Below are positions 58,154 through 64,000 of a stretch of DNA of 64,000 nt, piece after piece. The position numbers were made by a program, and so were the translations under genes. Every line of letters starts with the position of its first letter. The stretch's first letter is position 1. Location: contig CALPYF020000023.1 of NCBI GenBank assembly GCA_943327755.2, positions 1 through 64,000 of the forward strand, in the 5' to 3' direction. The notes beneath the pieces were generated by a model. That model saw only the letters and a program-made list of their open reading frames with translations. It was not told the DNA's origin and ran no database searches. This DNA comes from Deinococcus hopiensis KR-140 (GTDB taxonomy: Bacteria > Deinococcota > Deinococci > Deinococcales > Deinococcaceae).

Positions 58154-58618
58154 TTATTCCACGGGGCGGCCGGTGGCGTGCGGGCGGCTGATGGTCACGA
58201 CCGGCTCGAAGTGGTCACCCGGGCCCACACTGACGGTCACCTGCACGAGCTGCGCGTCCCGACTGACGCCGTCCCGGGGTTGGCAGCAGAAGGTGTGGAC
58301 GGGCTGCTCGTCGGTGACGCGGCGGGCCTTCATGGCGACGGCGAGGGTGTACAGCAGGTCCCACAGGCGGCCCCGCTCGTCACCCCAGCCGCCCTGGGCG
58401 GCGCGGTCCTCGGCGCTCCAGCGGACGAACTGATCGTGCACCTCGCGGGTGAGGGCGACCGGCCAGATGAAGCCCGCCTCGCGGCCGAGGTCGCCCGCGT
58501 CCACGAGGGTGCCGTCCGTGAGGGCGTCGGCGCGGGTGTAGGTGCTGATCGGCTCGCCGTAGAAGTCGGTGAGGCGCTGGGATTCGGCGATGGCGTCGGC
58601 GGGGCAGTAGTCCGGCAT
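58154..58618 (-). CDS. DUF6573-family protein
   Basis: The 154-aa protein has ISTYTRADALTDGTLVDAGD, GFIWPVALTREVHDQFVRW and GRLWDLLYTLAVAMKA, in the order typical of DUF6573, a family common on plasmids and phages with no known function. It stands alone behind a CGTGG promoter and leader. Confidence 0.8.
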   Translation of the reverse strand: MPDYCPADAIAESQRLTDFYGEPISTYTRADALTDGTLVDAGDLGREAGFIWPVALTREVHDQFVRWSAEDRAAQGGWGDERGRLWDLLYTLAVAMKARRVTDEQPVHTFCCQPRDGVSRDAQLVQVTVSVGPGDHFEPVVTISRPHATGRPVE

Positions 58619-58632
58619 AGGGCTCCTTCGCT

Positions 58633-58690
58633 GGGGGTCTTGCCGCCCCCAACTACTAGAAGTTTACCACGCTTTATAGAAGGCTGTCAA
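58633..58690 (-). promoter_or_regulatory. CGTGG promoter with leader hairpin
   Basis: Perfect -35 TTGACA (58685-58690), 18-nt spacer ending GCGTGG, -10 TAAACT (58661-58666). Leader stem GGGGG/CCCCC (58633-58650) with RNA loop CGGCAAGA. Confidence 0.85.
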
Positions 58691-58724
58691 CGTTCGCCAA
58701 GCTGGAAAACATCGGCCCAGACGA

Positions 58725-59108
58725 TCAAATCACGCAAGGGGGGAACGTGGCGCGCAGATACGGGCCGTGGGGCTGAAGCAGGTCGGCCATGGCGGCCGCC
58801 TCGCTGCGCCGCACGCCGCTCCGGCACCAGCCTTCCCCCTCCGGCGTCCAGCCGTAGGCGGTCAGCACCTCCGGCGCGTCCGCGAAGGTCCGCAGGGGCG
58901 TGTCGAAGGGGCCGCGCAGCACGTAGCGCGGGGCGGCCACGCCGTGAATCTCGAAGCGGTAGCCGTCGCCCTCGCCGTCCAGATGCCCCAGGTAGAGCGC
59001 GTCCGCCTGGGCGACCTGGAGCGCGCGCGCCAGATCCGCGCGGGTCGCGCCGGTCACCGTGAGGGTCAGGCGCAGCGGCGCGCCGGGGGTGGGTGGGGTC
59101 TCGGTCAT
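58725..59108 (-). CDS. Hypothetical protein
   Basis: The 127-aa protein begins MTETPPTPGAPLRLTLTVTG with strands and a helix (RADLARALQVAQADALYLGH). It is the second gene after 59179-59517, with a strong hairpin between. Unknown function. Confidence 0.6.
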   Translation of the reverse strand: MTETPPTPGAPLRLTLTVTGATRADLARALQVAQADALYLGHLDGEGDGYRFEIHGVAAPRYVLRGPFDTPLRTFADAPEVLTAYGWTPEGEGWCRSGVRRSEAAAMADLLQPHGPYLRATFPPCVI

Positions 59109-59128
59109 GGGGGGCCCTCCAGGGGCGC

Positions 59129-59170
59129 GCCCGGCCCCCCGCGTCCGGGTGGACAGGCGGGGGGCCGGGC
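59129..59170 (-). repeat. Intercistronic hairpin
   Basis: GCCCGGCCCCCCGC (59129-59142) pairs perfectly with 59157-59170 across a 14-nt loop, directly after the stop at 59179. It may act as a terminator or attenuator. Confidence 0.6.
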
Positions 59171-59178
59171 GGGTGGGG

Positions 59179-59517
59179 TCAGATCGTGCCGGTAAAGATG
59201 CGGATGCGCTGGCGCGCGGCGTCCCAGTCCAGTTTGGTCAGGGTGACTGCGAGGGTCGCGGCGGTCAGGGCGTCCTCGGCGCGGTCCACGGCGTCCTGCT
59301 CGCCGGTCAGGGCCAGCAGCAGGTTGGCCTTGCGGGCGGCCTCGTTGCCCCCCTCGACCCCGGCGCTCAGCTTGGTGCTGTGCGCGGCGACGTAGGCGCG
59401 CCGGGCGGTCACGGCGGCGGCCGCTGCGGCGCCCTGCGCTTCCAGGGCGGCGCGGTGCGCGGCGTGCGCGGCGTCAAGGGTCTCGGTCAGGTGGGCGGGG
59501 GTCAGGGTGCTGGTCAT
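59179..59517 (-). CDS. Hypothetical coiled-coil protein
   Basis: The 112-aa Ala-rich protein is almost all helix (MTSTLTPAHLTETLDAAHAA, then AEDALTAATLAVTLTKLDWD) and probably forms a coiled coil. It follows a CGTGG promoter and leader. Confidence 0.6.
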   Translation of the reverse strand: MTSTLTPAHLTETLDAAHAAHRAALEAQGAAAAAAVTARRAYVAAHSTKLSAGVEGGNEAARKANLLLALTGEQDAVDRAEDALTAATLAVTLTKLDWDAARQRIRIFTGTI

Positions 59518-59534
59518 GGTGGGCTCCTTCGCTG

Positions 59535-59592
59535 GGGGTCTTGCCTCCCCTCAACTGCCCAAAGTTTACCACGCATTATGTAAAACTGTCAA
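59535..59592 (-). promoter_or_regulatory. CGTGG promoter with leader hairpin
   Basis: Perfect -35 TTGACA (59587-59592), 18-nt spacer with TTTTACATAATGCGTGG, -10 TAAACT (59563-59568). Leader stem GGGG/CCCC (59535-59550) with RNA loop AGGCAAGA. Confidence 0.85.
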
Positions 59593-59788
59593 ACTCTGCG
59601 CGGCGTCAATCGAGCGCCCACACGGGTTTTTTCCCCGTCCGTCCCTTCCAGCGCACCCACCCGCCACCCACCCGCCGCCCCCTCACAGGTGCCGTTCTGC
59701 CCGGCGCGCCGCCGCCCACCTCCACCCGGGCGGCCCCCTCTCCCCTGCCCGCGCGCCGGGGCCCTGATCTCCCGGCGCGCCTGGGCCG

Positions 59789-60688
59789 TCACGCCGCCTG
59801 CGCGGCCCCCTCCAGGTCCTCCAGGCAGGTCAGGATGCCCGACACCGCCGACTGAATGCGGGTCATGCTGGCGCGCAGCTTCTCGGCGTTCCCCCGGTAC
59901 AGCTGCACGTAATCCGCGACCGGCTGCGCGGCGTCCACCCCGAAATGCGCGCACAGCGCGTAGGCGGCGGCGTCTGCCTCCAGTTCCCGCGTGCAGCGGT
60001 CCGGCGCGTCCGCCCGGCGCTGCCCGGGCGCGCTGAAGTGCAGCGCGGCGTGCGTCCACTCGTGAAACAGGACCCGCAGGGCGCTGCCGGGCTCCGCCTC
60101 GCAGCGGACGCGGTCAAGCACGAGCCGCGCGCCGTCGGTGTACCCGTGCGTGTCCTGCGGGCAGCGCTCCCACACCACCGGCAGCGGGCAGCGCGCCGCC
60201 ACCGCCCCGAACAGCGCGCGCGCCGCCCCGTCCCCGTGAACCGTCATGAACTCCGTCAGCGGCGCCCCCTCGGTGTCAGTGTCGGCGAAGACGTTGGTGT
60301 ACGTGAACCCCACCAGCTTGACCGGCTGACGGCCGCTGGCGTCCGGGGCGGCCTCCGGATCGGGCACCGTGCAGGGCCGCAGAATCTGCACGGCCTTGGC
60401 GCCCTTCTTCACGCGCCGCCCGGCGCCGGCCCACGCCCGCAGCCCCGCGACGCGCCGCGCGTCCGGCGCCTGCATCATGATCAGAAGCTGGTTGTTCAGG
60501 CTGTACGTGTGAAAGAGCGTGGCGGTTCGCAGCCAGGCGTGAAACGTGTCGCTCAGGCCCCCGTCGAGCCGCGTGCACAGCTGGGTCAGGTGCGCGTCGA
60601 TCTGGGTGCGCAACTGGTCGGCGCGGGCGGCGCAGGCCTCGCGGGCGGCGGCTTTCTCGGCGGGCGTGGTGGGCTTGGTGTAGGCCAT
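59789..60688 (-). CDS. ardC: ArdC-type antirestriction protein
   Basis: The 299-aa protein has the ArdC N-terminal ssDNA-binding domain (FHTYSLNNQLLIMMQAPDAR then GRRVKKGAKAVQILRP) and a C-terminal metallopeptidase domain with LFHEWTHAALHFS (HExxH, about residue 210) and a further Glu in ELEADAAAY. ArdC proteins bind incoming single-stranded plasmid DNA and protect it from restriction. The gene follows a CGTGG promoter and leader, linking antirestriction to the regulon. Confidence 0.85.
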   Translation of the reverse strand: MAYTKPTTPAEKAAAREACAARADQLRTQIDAHLTQLCTRLDGGLSDTFHAWLRTATLFHTYSLNNQLLIMMQAPDARRVAGLRAWAGAGRRVKKGAKAVQILRPCTVPDPEAAPDASGRQPVKLVGFTYTNVFADTDTEGAPLTEFMTVHGDGAARALFGAVAARCPLPVVWERCPQDTHGYTDGARLVLDRVRCEAEPGSALRVLFHEWTHAALHFSAPGQRRADAPDRCTRELEADAAAYALCAHFGVDAAQPVADYVQLYRGNAEKLRASMTRIQSAVSGILTCLEDLEGAAQAA

Positions 60689-60706
60689 CGTGGGAACTCC
60701 TTCGCT

Positions 60707-60764
60707 GGAGGTCTTGCCACCTCCAACTAACGAAAGTTTACCACGTAATATGGTGATTTATCAA
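60707..60764 (-). promoter_or_regulatory. CGTGG promoter with leader hairpin for ardC
   Basis: -35 TTGATA (60759-60764), 18-nt spacer ending ACGTGG, -10 TAAACT (60735-60740). Leader stem GGAGG/CCTCC (60707-60724) with RNA loop TGGCAAGA. Confidence 0.85.
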
Positions 60765-60858
60765 GCGGAGAAATGGCGTTTTGTGCGTCAGGCACGGCGT
60801 GGAGCACTGTGCATGCCTCAACCTACGCTCACCATGAAGAACCACTCACAGCAGCTCT

Positions 60859-62289
60859 TTACTCGGGATGGGTCCCCCTGTGCGCCCGCTCCACCTCGCT
60901 CTCGACAAGCTCCCGCAGATCCCTGAGTTTCAGGAGATTGGACCACGTCACCATCCGCTCAGGGCTGTCTTTCCGCATCTCCCAACGCGGCAACAGCCTG
61001 ACGATAGAGCGCCCGAAGATCTCAGACAGGGGTCGCAGCGTCCTGGGTGACTCGGCCCTCGCGAACAGCGGCAACTCGACGCCGCGCCAGAGCGCCGCAT
61101 TGTCCAGGCCCCACCCGAACCCATCCTGAGTCGGGCCCTCGAACAGCACCAGCACCACCTCAGCCTGCACCGCTTCAGGCAGGCTCAGGCCGGCGCGCTC
61201 CCAGAGGCGGCGGCTCACCCCCTGCTGCCACGCCTCGGTCACGTGCCCGTGCCCCAGATCCTCGGGCCCGTAACACAGCCGGTCGTACCCCGCCTTGAAG
61301 CCTGGCCCCGGGTAGCGGTGGGTGAGCAGCACCGGCACGTCTGTGTACAGGCGCCGCCGGATCAGCAAGGCCACCGCGACCGTGAAGAATTCCCGGGAGA
61401 AGACTCGGCTGACATCCTTGGTCACCAGACTGGCCCGGTGGCTGAAATTCAGCCGCAGCAGCCGCGCGAAGAAGTCCAGCAGGTCATCCACCGGCGCGCT
61501 GTCCCCGCTGCGCAGCACCGCGTCCAGTGTCTCGGCGTACTCCGTCATCACGGCCGCGCGCTCGTCGACCAGTTCGCCGATCTGCTGCGTCCGGTTGTGG
61601 TGGTAGTGGCCCGCATCGACGTCCAGGTTGAAGCGCTCGAACGCGCCCGCCAGGGCGTCGAGGTAATCCTGAAAGCTCACCAGGGCGCGTTGGGGGCGGT
61701 CCTGCTGCAACTGCGTCTGCACCAGCGTGGCCAGACCGGACGCCCGCGAGTCGAACGCCACAGAACCGGGCCGCAGGTGCGCCGGCAGCTTGGCCGACTG
61801 CGACCGGGCGTATTCGGGCTGTCCGGCGCAGAGGTTCAGGAGCCGCACCTTGTTCTGGTCATCCGTCGCGGCGTCAGTCATCCACACCTGTTTGGCCGTG
61901 GTGAACATCACCGGCACGGCCCGCTCCCCCTCACCAGGGTGTTCCAGCAGCACTGGAATGAACCGCACAGGACGGCCGGTTTTGCTGACCTGATCGTAGA
62001 CGTCCTGTGAAATGATGGTGGTTTCGACGCTGACTCCGCCCTCCCCTTCCTGTTCCCGGCGCGTGTACGCCCGGTCGATGAAGCACAGCACCCGGTCGAC
62101 GCCCGGGTCGTTCACCATCGACTCCATGAACTTGTACAGACTCGCGCCCTCCGGCAGGTACCTGTCCATCTCCAGGTGAATGCCGTTGGCATCGAGAAAG
62201 TCGGCGAACTCATGCACCCGCCTCACGGTCTCGGGGTTCTCCCAGCAGTACGAGATGAAGACGCGAGGTTTTCCGTCAGGCGTGGCCAT
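60859..62289 (-). CDS. SEFIR-domain defence-type protein
   Basis: The 476-aa protein opens with a SEFIR domain (about residues 8-165): RVFISYCWENPETVRRVHEF, a following FLDANGIHLEMDRYLPEG, VDRVLCFIDRAYTRR, VSVETTIISQDVYDQ and VRFIPVLLEHPG. SEFIR is a TIR relative, and bacterial SEFIR proteins protect against phages by NAD+ depletion and cell death. The C-terminal 300 residues are helical and unassigned and may sense infection. It starts 29 nt after the PD-(D/E)XK gene, so the two form an operon. ATG 62289 is chosen because SEFIR follows at once. Confidence 0.75.
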   Translation of the reverse strand: MATPDGKPRVFISYCWENPETVRRVHEFADFLDANGIHLEMDRYLPEGASLYKFMESMVNDPGVDRVLCFIDRAYTRREQEGEGGVSVETTIISQDVYDQVSKTGRPVRFIPVLLEHPGEGERAVPVMFTTAKQVWMTDAATDDQNKVRLLNLCAGQPEYARSQSAKLPAHLRPGSVAFDSRASGLATLVQTQLQQDRPQRALVSFQDYLDALAGAFERFNLDVDAGHYHHNRTQQIGELVDERAAVMTEYAETLDAVLRSGDSAPVDDLLDFFARLLRLNFSHRASLVTKDVSRVFSREFFTVAVALLIRRRLYTDVPVLLTHRYPGPGFKAGYDRLCYGPEDLGHGHVTEAWQQGVSRRLWERAGLSLPEAVQAEVVLVLFEGPTQDGFGWGLDNAALWRGVELPLFARAESPRTLRPLSEIFGRSIVRLLPRWEMRKDSPERMVTWSNLLKLRDLRELVESEVERAHRGTHPE

Positions 62290-62318
62290 ACCTGGACTGT
62301 AGCGAACCTGAGCGCCCG

Positions 62319-63767
62319 TCACGAACCGGACGTGATCACGCAGCGCTGCGCCACATCCAGGCGCTGCACCAGCCGCCCGTCTTTCAGCACCCGCCCGCCG
62401 GCGACCAGGGCCCGCACCGCGGCCTGCGCCGCCCGCGTGACGGGTACGTGGTCCTCCAGCGGCGCCGGGCAGGGCAGCAGCTGCGCCAGCACCTCGGCGG
62501 CCGCCGGGTCGGGCGACGTGTCGAGCGTCCGCCGGACGCGCCGGGCCACGCGCCTGACCCGCGCCGGCAGGTCGTCCTGCTGCCCGGTCCACCACGCGTC
62601 CGTGTGCCTCGAGGCACTCAGGACCCGCTGCACGGCCGTCAGGTCCTGCAGGTGCTCGTCCAGGAACGTCAGCGGTGCGGCCGTGGCCGGACACGCGCCG
62701 AGTAGCGCCGCCACCACCCACACGTCCGCTTCGTCGGCTGATTCGCCCAGCAGGGCCCGCGCCGGTCGCCGCGCGATCAGGGTTGACCGGATGGCCTGCG
62801 GCGTGCCCCGGTGCCGCTGCCACAGCGCCAGCCGCGCCGCGCCCTGAGCGTCCGGCCCCGGCAGCGCCTGGTACCCGCGCACGACCGTCCAGGGGTCCTC
62901 CCCCGGCTCCCGCTGGCCGGTCACGCGCAGCCGGGCCGGCCGGGCGGGGTCGAGCGGGATCGCCCACCAGTCCTGATCGAACCACGCGGTCAGCGCGTCC
63001 AACTGCCCGGGCGCGTACAGGTCCTCCAGCGTCCAGACGTGCAGCAGACCGTGCCGGGCGAAGTACACGCCCAGCCGCTCGATGGGCTCGGCTCCAGCGC
63101 CGTGCACGCCACCCAGGCGCGCCAGGGCCAGGTACCCGCTGAGCTGCTGAAGGTACTCACTCCGCACCTTCAGGTGCAGGCTGGTCTTCACGTCGATCAG
63201 CGTGCCGTCGATCAGGAGGTCCGCGTCCGCGCCGCCCACCCGCGCGCCCGCCCCGAACAGCGGATTGAGCAGCAGCCGCCGCTCGGCCTGGAACGACTCG
63301 AGGGGCACGATCGCCGCGAGATTCAGAAGATCCTGCACGTCCTCGCCGTGCACCACCCCGGCGAGGTGGTGGTACCCGCTGACCCGGTACGTCACGTCGA
63401 ATGTGGCCAGCGTCAGGCAGGCCCGGGCCACCTCGGGCGTGAGGTCCCGCTGCCCGGCCTCGAAGGCCACGCGGATCTGGTGCGCGTCCCAGAGTTGATT
63501 CAGGCGGGTGTCGTCACCCAGGAAGTCCGGTACGGTCTGTAGGGCCAGGCAGGGGCTCCCGCCGTGCACCAGTGTGCGGCCCGCGTGCGCGCGGATGAGC
63601 AGCGACCGCAGCAGGTAGTCGAACGCGGTGCCCACCAGCCCGTGCCGGGGGCCCAGCGGCTCCGCGCGGATCGGCAGGGCGGGCGGTGCACGGCGGCCCT
63701 TGCGCAGGGCCGCGCTGACCTGCTGCCGCGCCTCCGCATTCATCCGCAGGTACGAGGTCAGGCTCAT
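62319..63767 (-). CDS. PD-(D/E)XK nuclease-like protein, partner of the SEFIR protein
   Basis: The 482-aa protein has GGADADLLIDGTLIDVKTSL then QLSGYLALARLGG (about residues 177-212), fitting the D...(D/E)xK and the following Q-x-x-GY of PD-(D/E)XK nucleases of the RecB/Cas4-like kind. The N-terminus holds a conserved-looking LVGTAFDYLLRSLL. The C-terminal 200 residues are helical and basic. ATG 63767 overlaps the stop of a tiny upstream frame (ATGA). DNA cleavage has not been shown; an inactive or binding role is possible. Confidence 0.65.
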   Translation of the reverse strand: MSLTSYLRMNAEARQQVSAALRKGRRAPPALPIRAEPLGPRHGLVGTAFDYLLRSLLIRAHAGRTLVHGGSPCLALQTVPDFLGDDTRLNQLWDAHQIRVAFEAGQRDLTPEVARACLTLATFDVTYRVSGYHHLAGVVHGEDVQDLLNLAAIVPLESFQAERRLLLNPLFGAGARVGGADADLLIDGTLIDVKTSLHLKVRSEYLQQLSGYLALARLGGVHGAGAEPIERLGVYFARHGLLHVWTLEDLYAPGQLDALTAWFDQDWWAIPLDPARPARLRVTGQREPGEDPWTVVRGYQALPGPDAQGAARLALWQRHRGTPQAIRSTLIARRPARALLGESADEADVWVVAALLGACPATAAPLTFLDEHLQDLTAVQRVLSASRHTDAWWTGQQDDLPARVRRVARRVRRTLDTSPDPAAAEVLAQLLPCPAPLEDHVPVTRAAQAAVRALVAGGRVLKDGRLVQRLDVAQRCVITSGS

Positions 63768-63814
63768 CCGTCCTGCCCCTGCTCGGTCTGGTGTTGGAAT
63801 TCGGAGGGTGACAT
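63764..63814 (-). CDS. Possible 16-residue leader peptide
   Basis: ATG 63814 opens MSPSEFQHQTEQGQDG, whose TGA overlaps the ATG of the nuclease-like gene. Its ribosome site is weak, so this is uncertain. Confidence 0.35.
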   Translation of the reverse strand: MSPSEFQHQTEQGQDG

Positions 63815-63823
63815 GACCACTTC

Positions 63824-63843
63824 ACGATACGGAGGAACGTTCC
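63824..63843. promoter_or_regulatory. Palindrome in the divergent intergenic region
   Basis: GGAACGTTCC (63834-63843) lies 4 nt upstream of a -10-like TATCGT (63824-63829) of the minus-strand defence operon, a position suited to an operator. Confidence 0.4.
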
Positions 63844-63882
63844 GGTTCACTGCCAATAGTGCGGTGTCACGTACGATGAGCG

Positions 63883-64000
63883 GTGATGGCCAGCACCCCA
63901 CCCGGATCCGATTCAGTGGCTCAGTTGCTGACCCCCGCGCCACTTTTCGCACTGACCGAGGCGCCGCTGCTCCCTCACCCTCGGCTTGAAGGCGAGTTCT
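63883..64000 (+). CDS. Start of a divergent gene, possibly a replication initiator
   Basis: GTG 63883 (followed by ATG 63886) lies 5 nt after a -10-like TACGAT, consistent with a leaderless start. The visible part reads MASTPPGSDSVAQLLTPAPL onward to the window edge. The acidic, Pro-rich start and the position beside plasmid genes would suit a Rep-type protein, but 38 residues are too few to decide. Confidence 0.5.
   Translation, partial: MMASTPPGSDSVAQLLTPAPLFALTEAPLLPHPRLEGEF

Noticed and set aside
62290..62985. Longer N-terminus for the SEFIR protein
   Set aside because: The extension overlaps the nuclease-like gene and has antisense-type Gly/Ala/Arg composition; the SEFIR domain starts at once after ATG 62289.
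1..64000. CRISPR array
   Set aside because: The repeated leader and promoter copies are kilobases apart and linked to genes; no direct repeats with regular spacers were seen.
1..64000. Reassigned TAG codon in this organism
   Set aside because: TAG ends several apparently normal genes here (for example at 4404, 38353, 47090 and 49914), so reassignment is unlikely.

Overview
The window looks like part of a plasmid or megaplasmid from a Deinococcus-like bacterium. Support for this: very high GC; an HU protein with a long Lys/Ala/Pro-rich N-terminal tail; several start codons lying 5-7 nt after a -10 element, as in leaderless Deinococcus transcripts; and plasmid functions (ParB-family protein, primase-polymerase, ArdC antirestriction protein, DUF6573 and Gp37Gp68/DUF5131 proteins). 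No rRNA, tRNA or CRISPR array was found.

Layout. 1-900: end of a large serine recombinase and a probable transposase scrap. 0.9-10.7 kb: minus-strand operons of small unknown proteins, a PAPS-reductase-like protein and a large ParB-family protein. 10.9-15 kb: possible defence genes (PD-(D/E)XK nuclease, DNA methyltransferase, ApeA-like HEPN protein). 15-20 kb: small unknown genes and two HExxH metalloproteases. 20.3-31.5 kb: a more chromosome-like block (TctC-like and prephenate-dehydratase-like exported proteins, sensor, DUF4388 proteins, globin, CoiA-like protein, lipoprotein, outer-membrane barrel, subtilase). 31.6-49.8 kb: mostly small unknown genes plus a TGT-superfamily transglycosylase with an adjoining helicase, HU, a DUF262 protein and a thioredoxin-reductase-like flavoprotein. 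49.9-54.1 kb: a replication-type operon headed by a primase-polymerase. 54.3-60.7 kb: small plasmid genes ending with ArdC. 60.8-63.8 kb: a two-gene PD-(D/E)XK plus SEFIR-domain operon. The right edge carries the start of a divergent gene.

The strongest unifying signal is a promoter repeated 24 times, plus one variant, always on the minus strand. It is TTGACA-like, 17-18 nt, TAAACT, with a nearly invariant CGTGG just before the -10 (called the CGTGG promoter below). Most copies are followed by a short 5' leader that folds into a hairpin with changing stem bases but a constant loop (consensus GGCAAGA in RNA), then a GAAGGAG ribosome site. It drives the ParB-family gene, methyltransferase, primase, ArdC, TGT-like gene and many unknown small genes, so these may form one plasmid regulon, perhaps comparable to the leading region of a conjugative plasmid.

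Several genes are broken by a single lesion: in-frame TAG codons in the helicase (35258-35260) and a small gene (16129-16131), and frameshifts near 19.6, 44.5 and 53.0 kb. Raw reads would be needed to separate decay from sequencing error or recoding.
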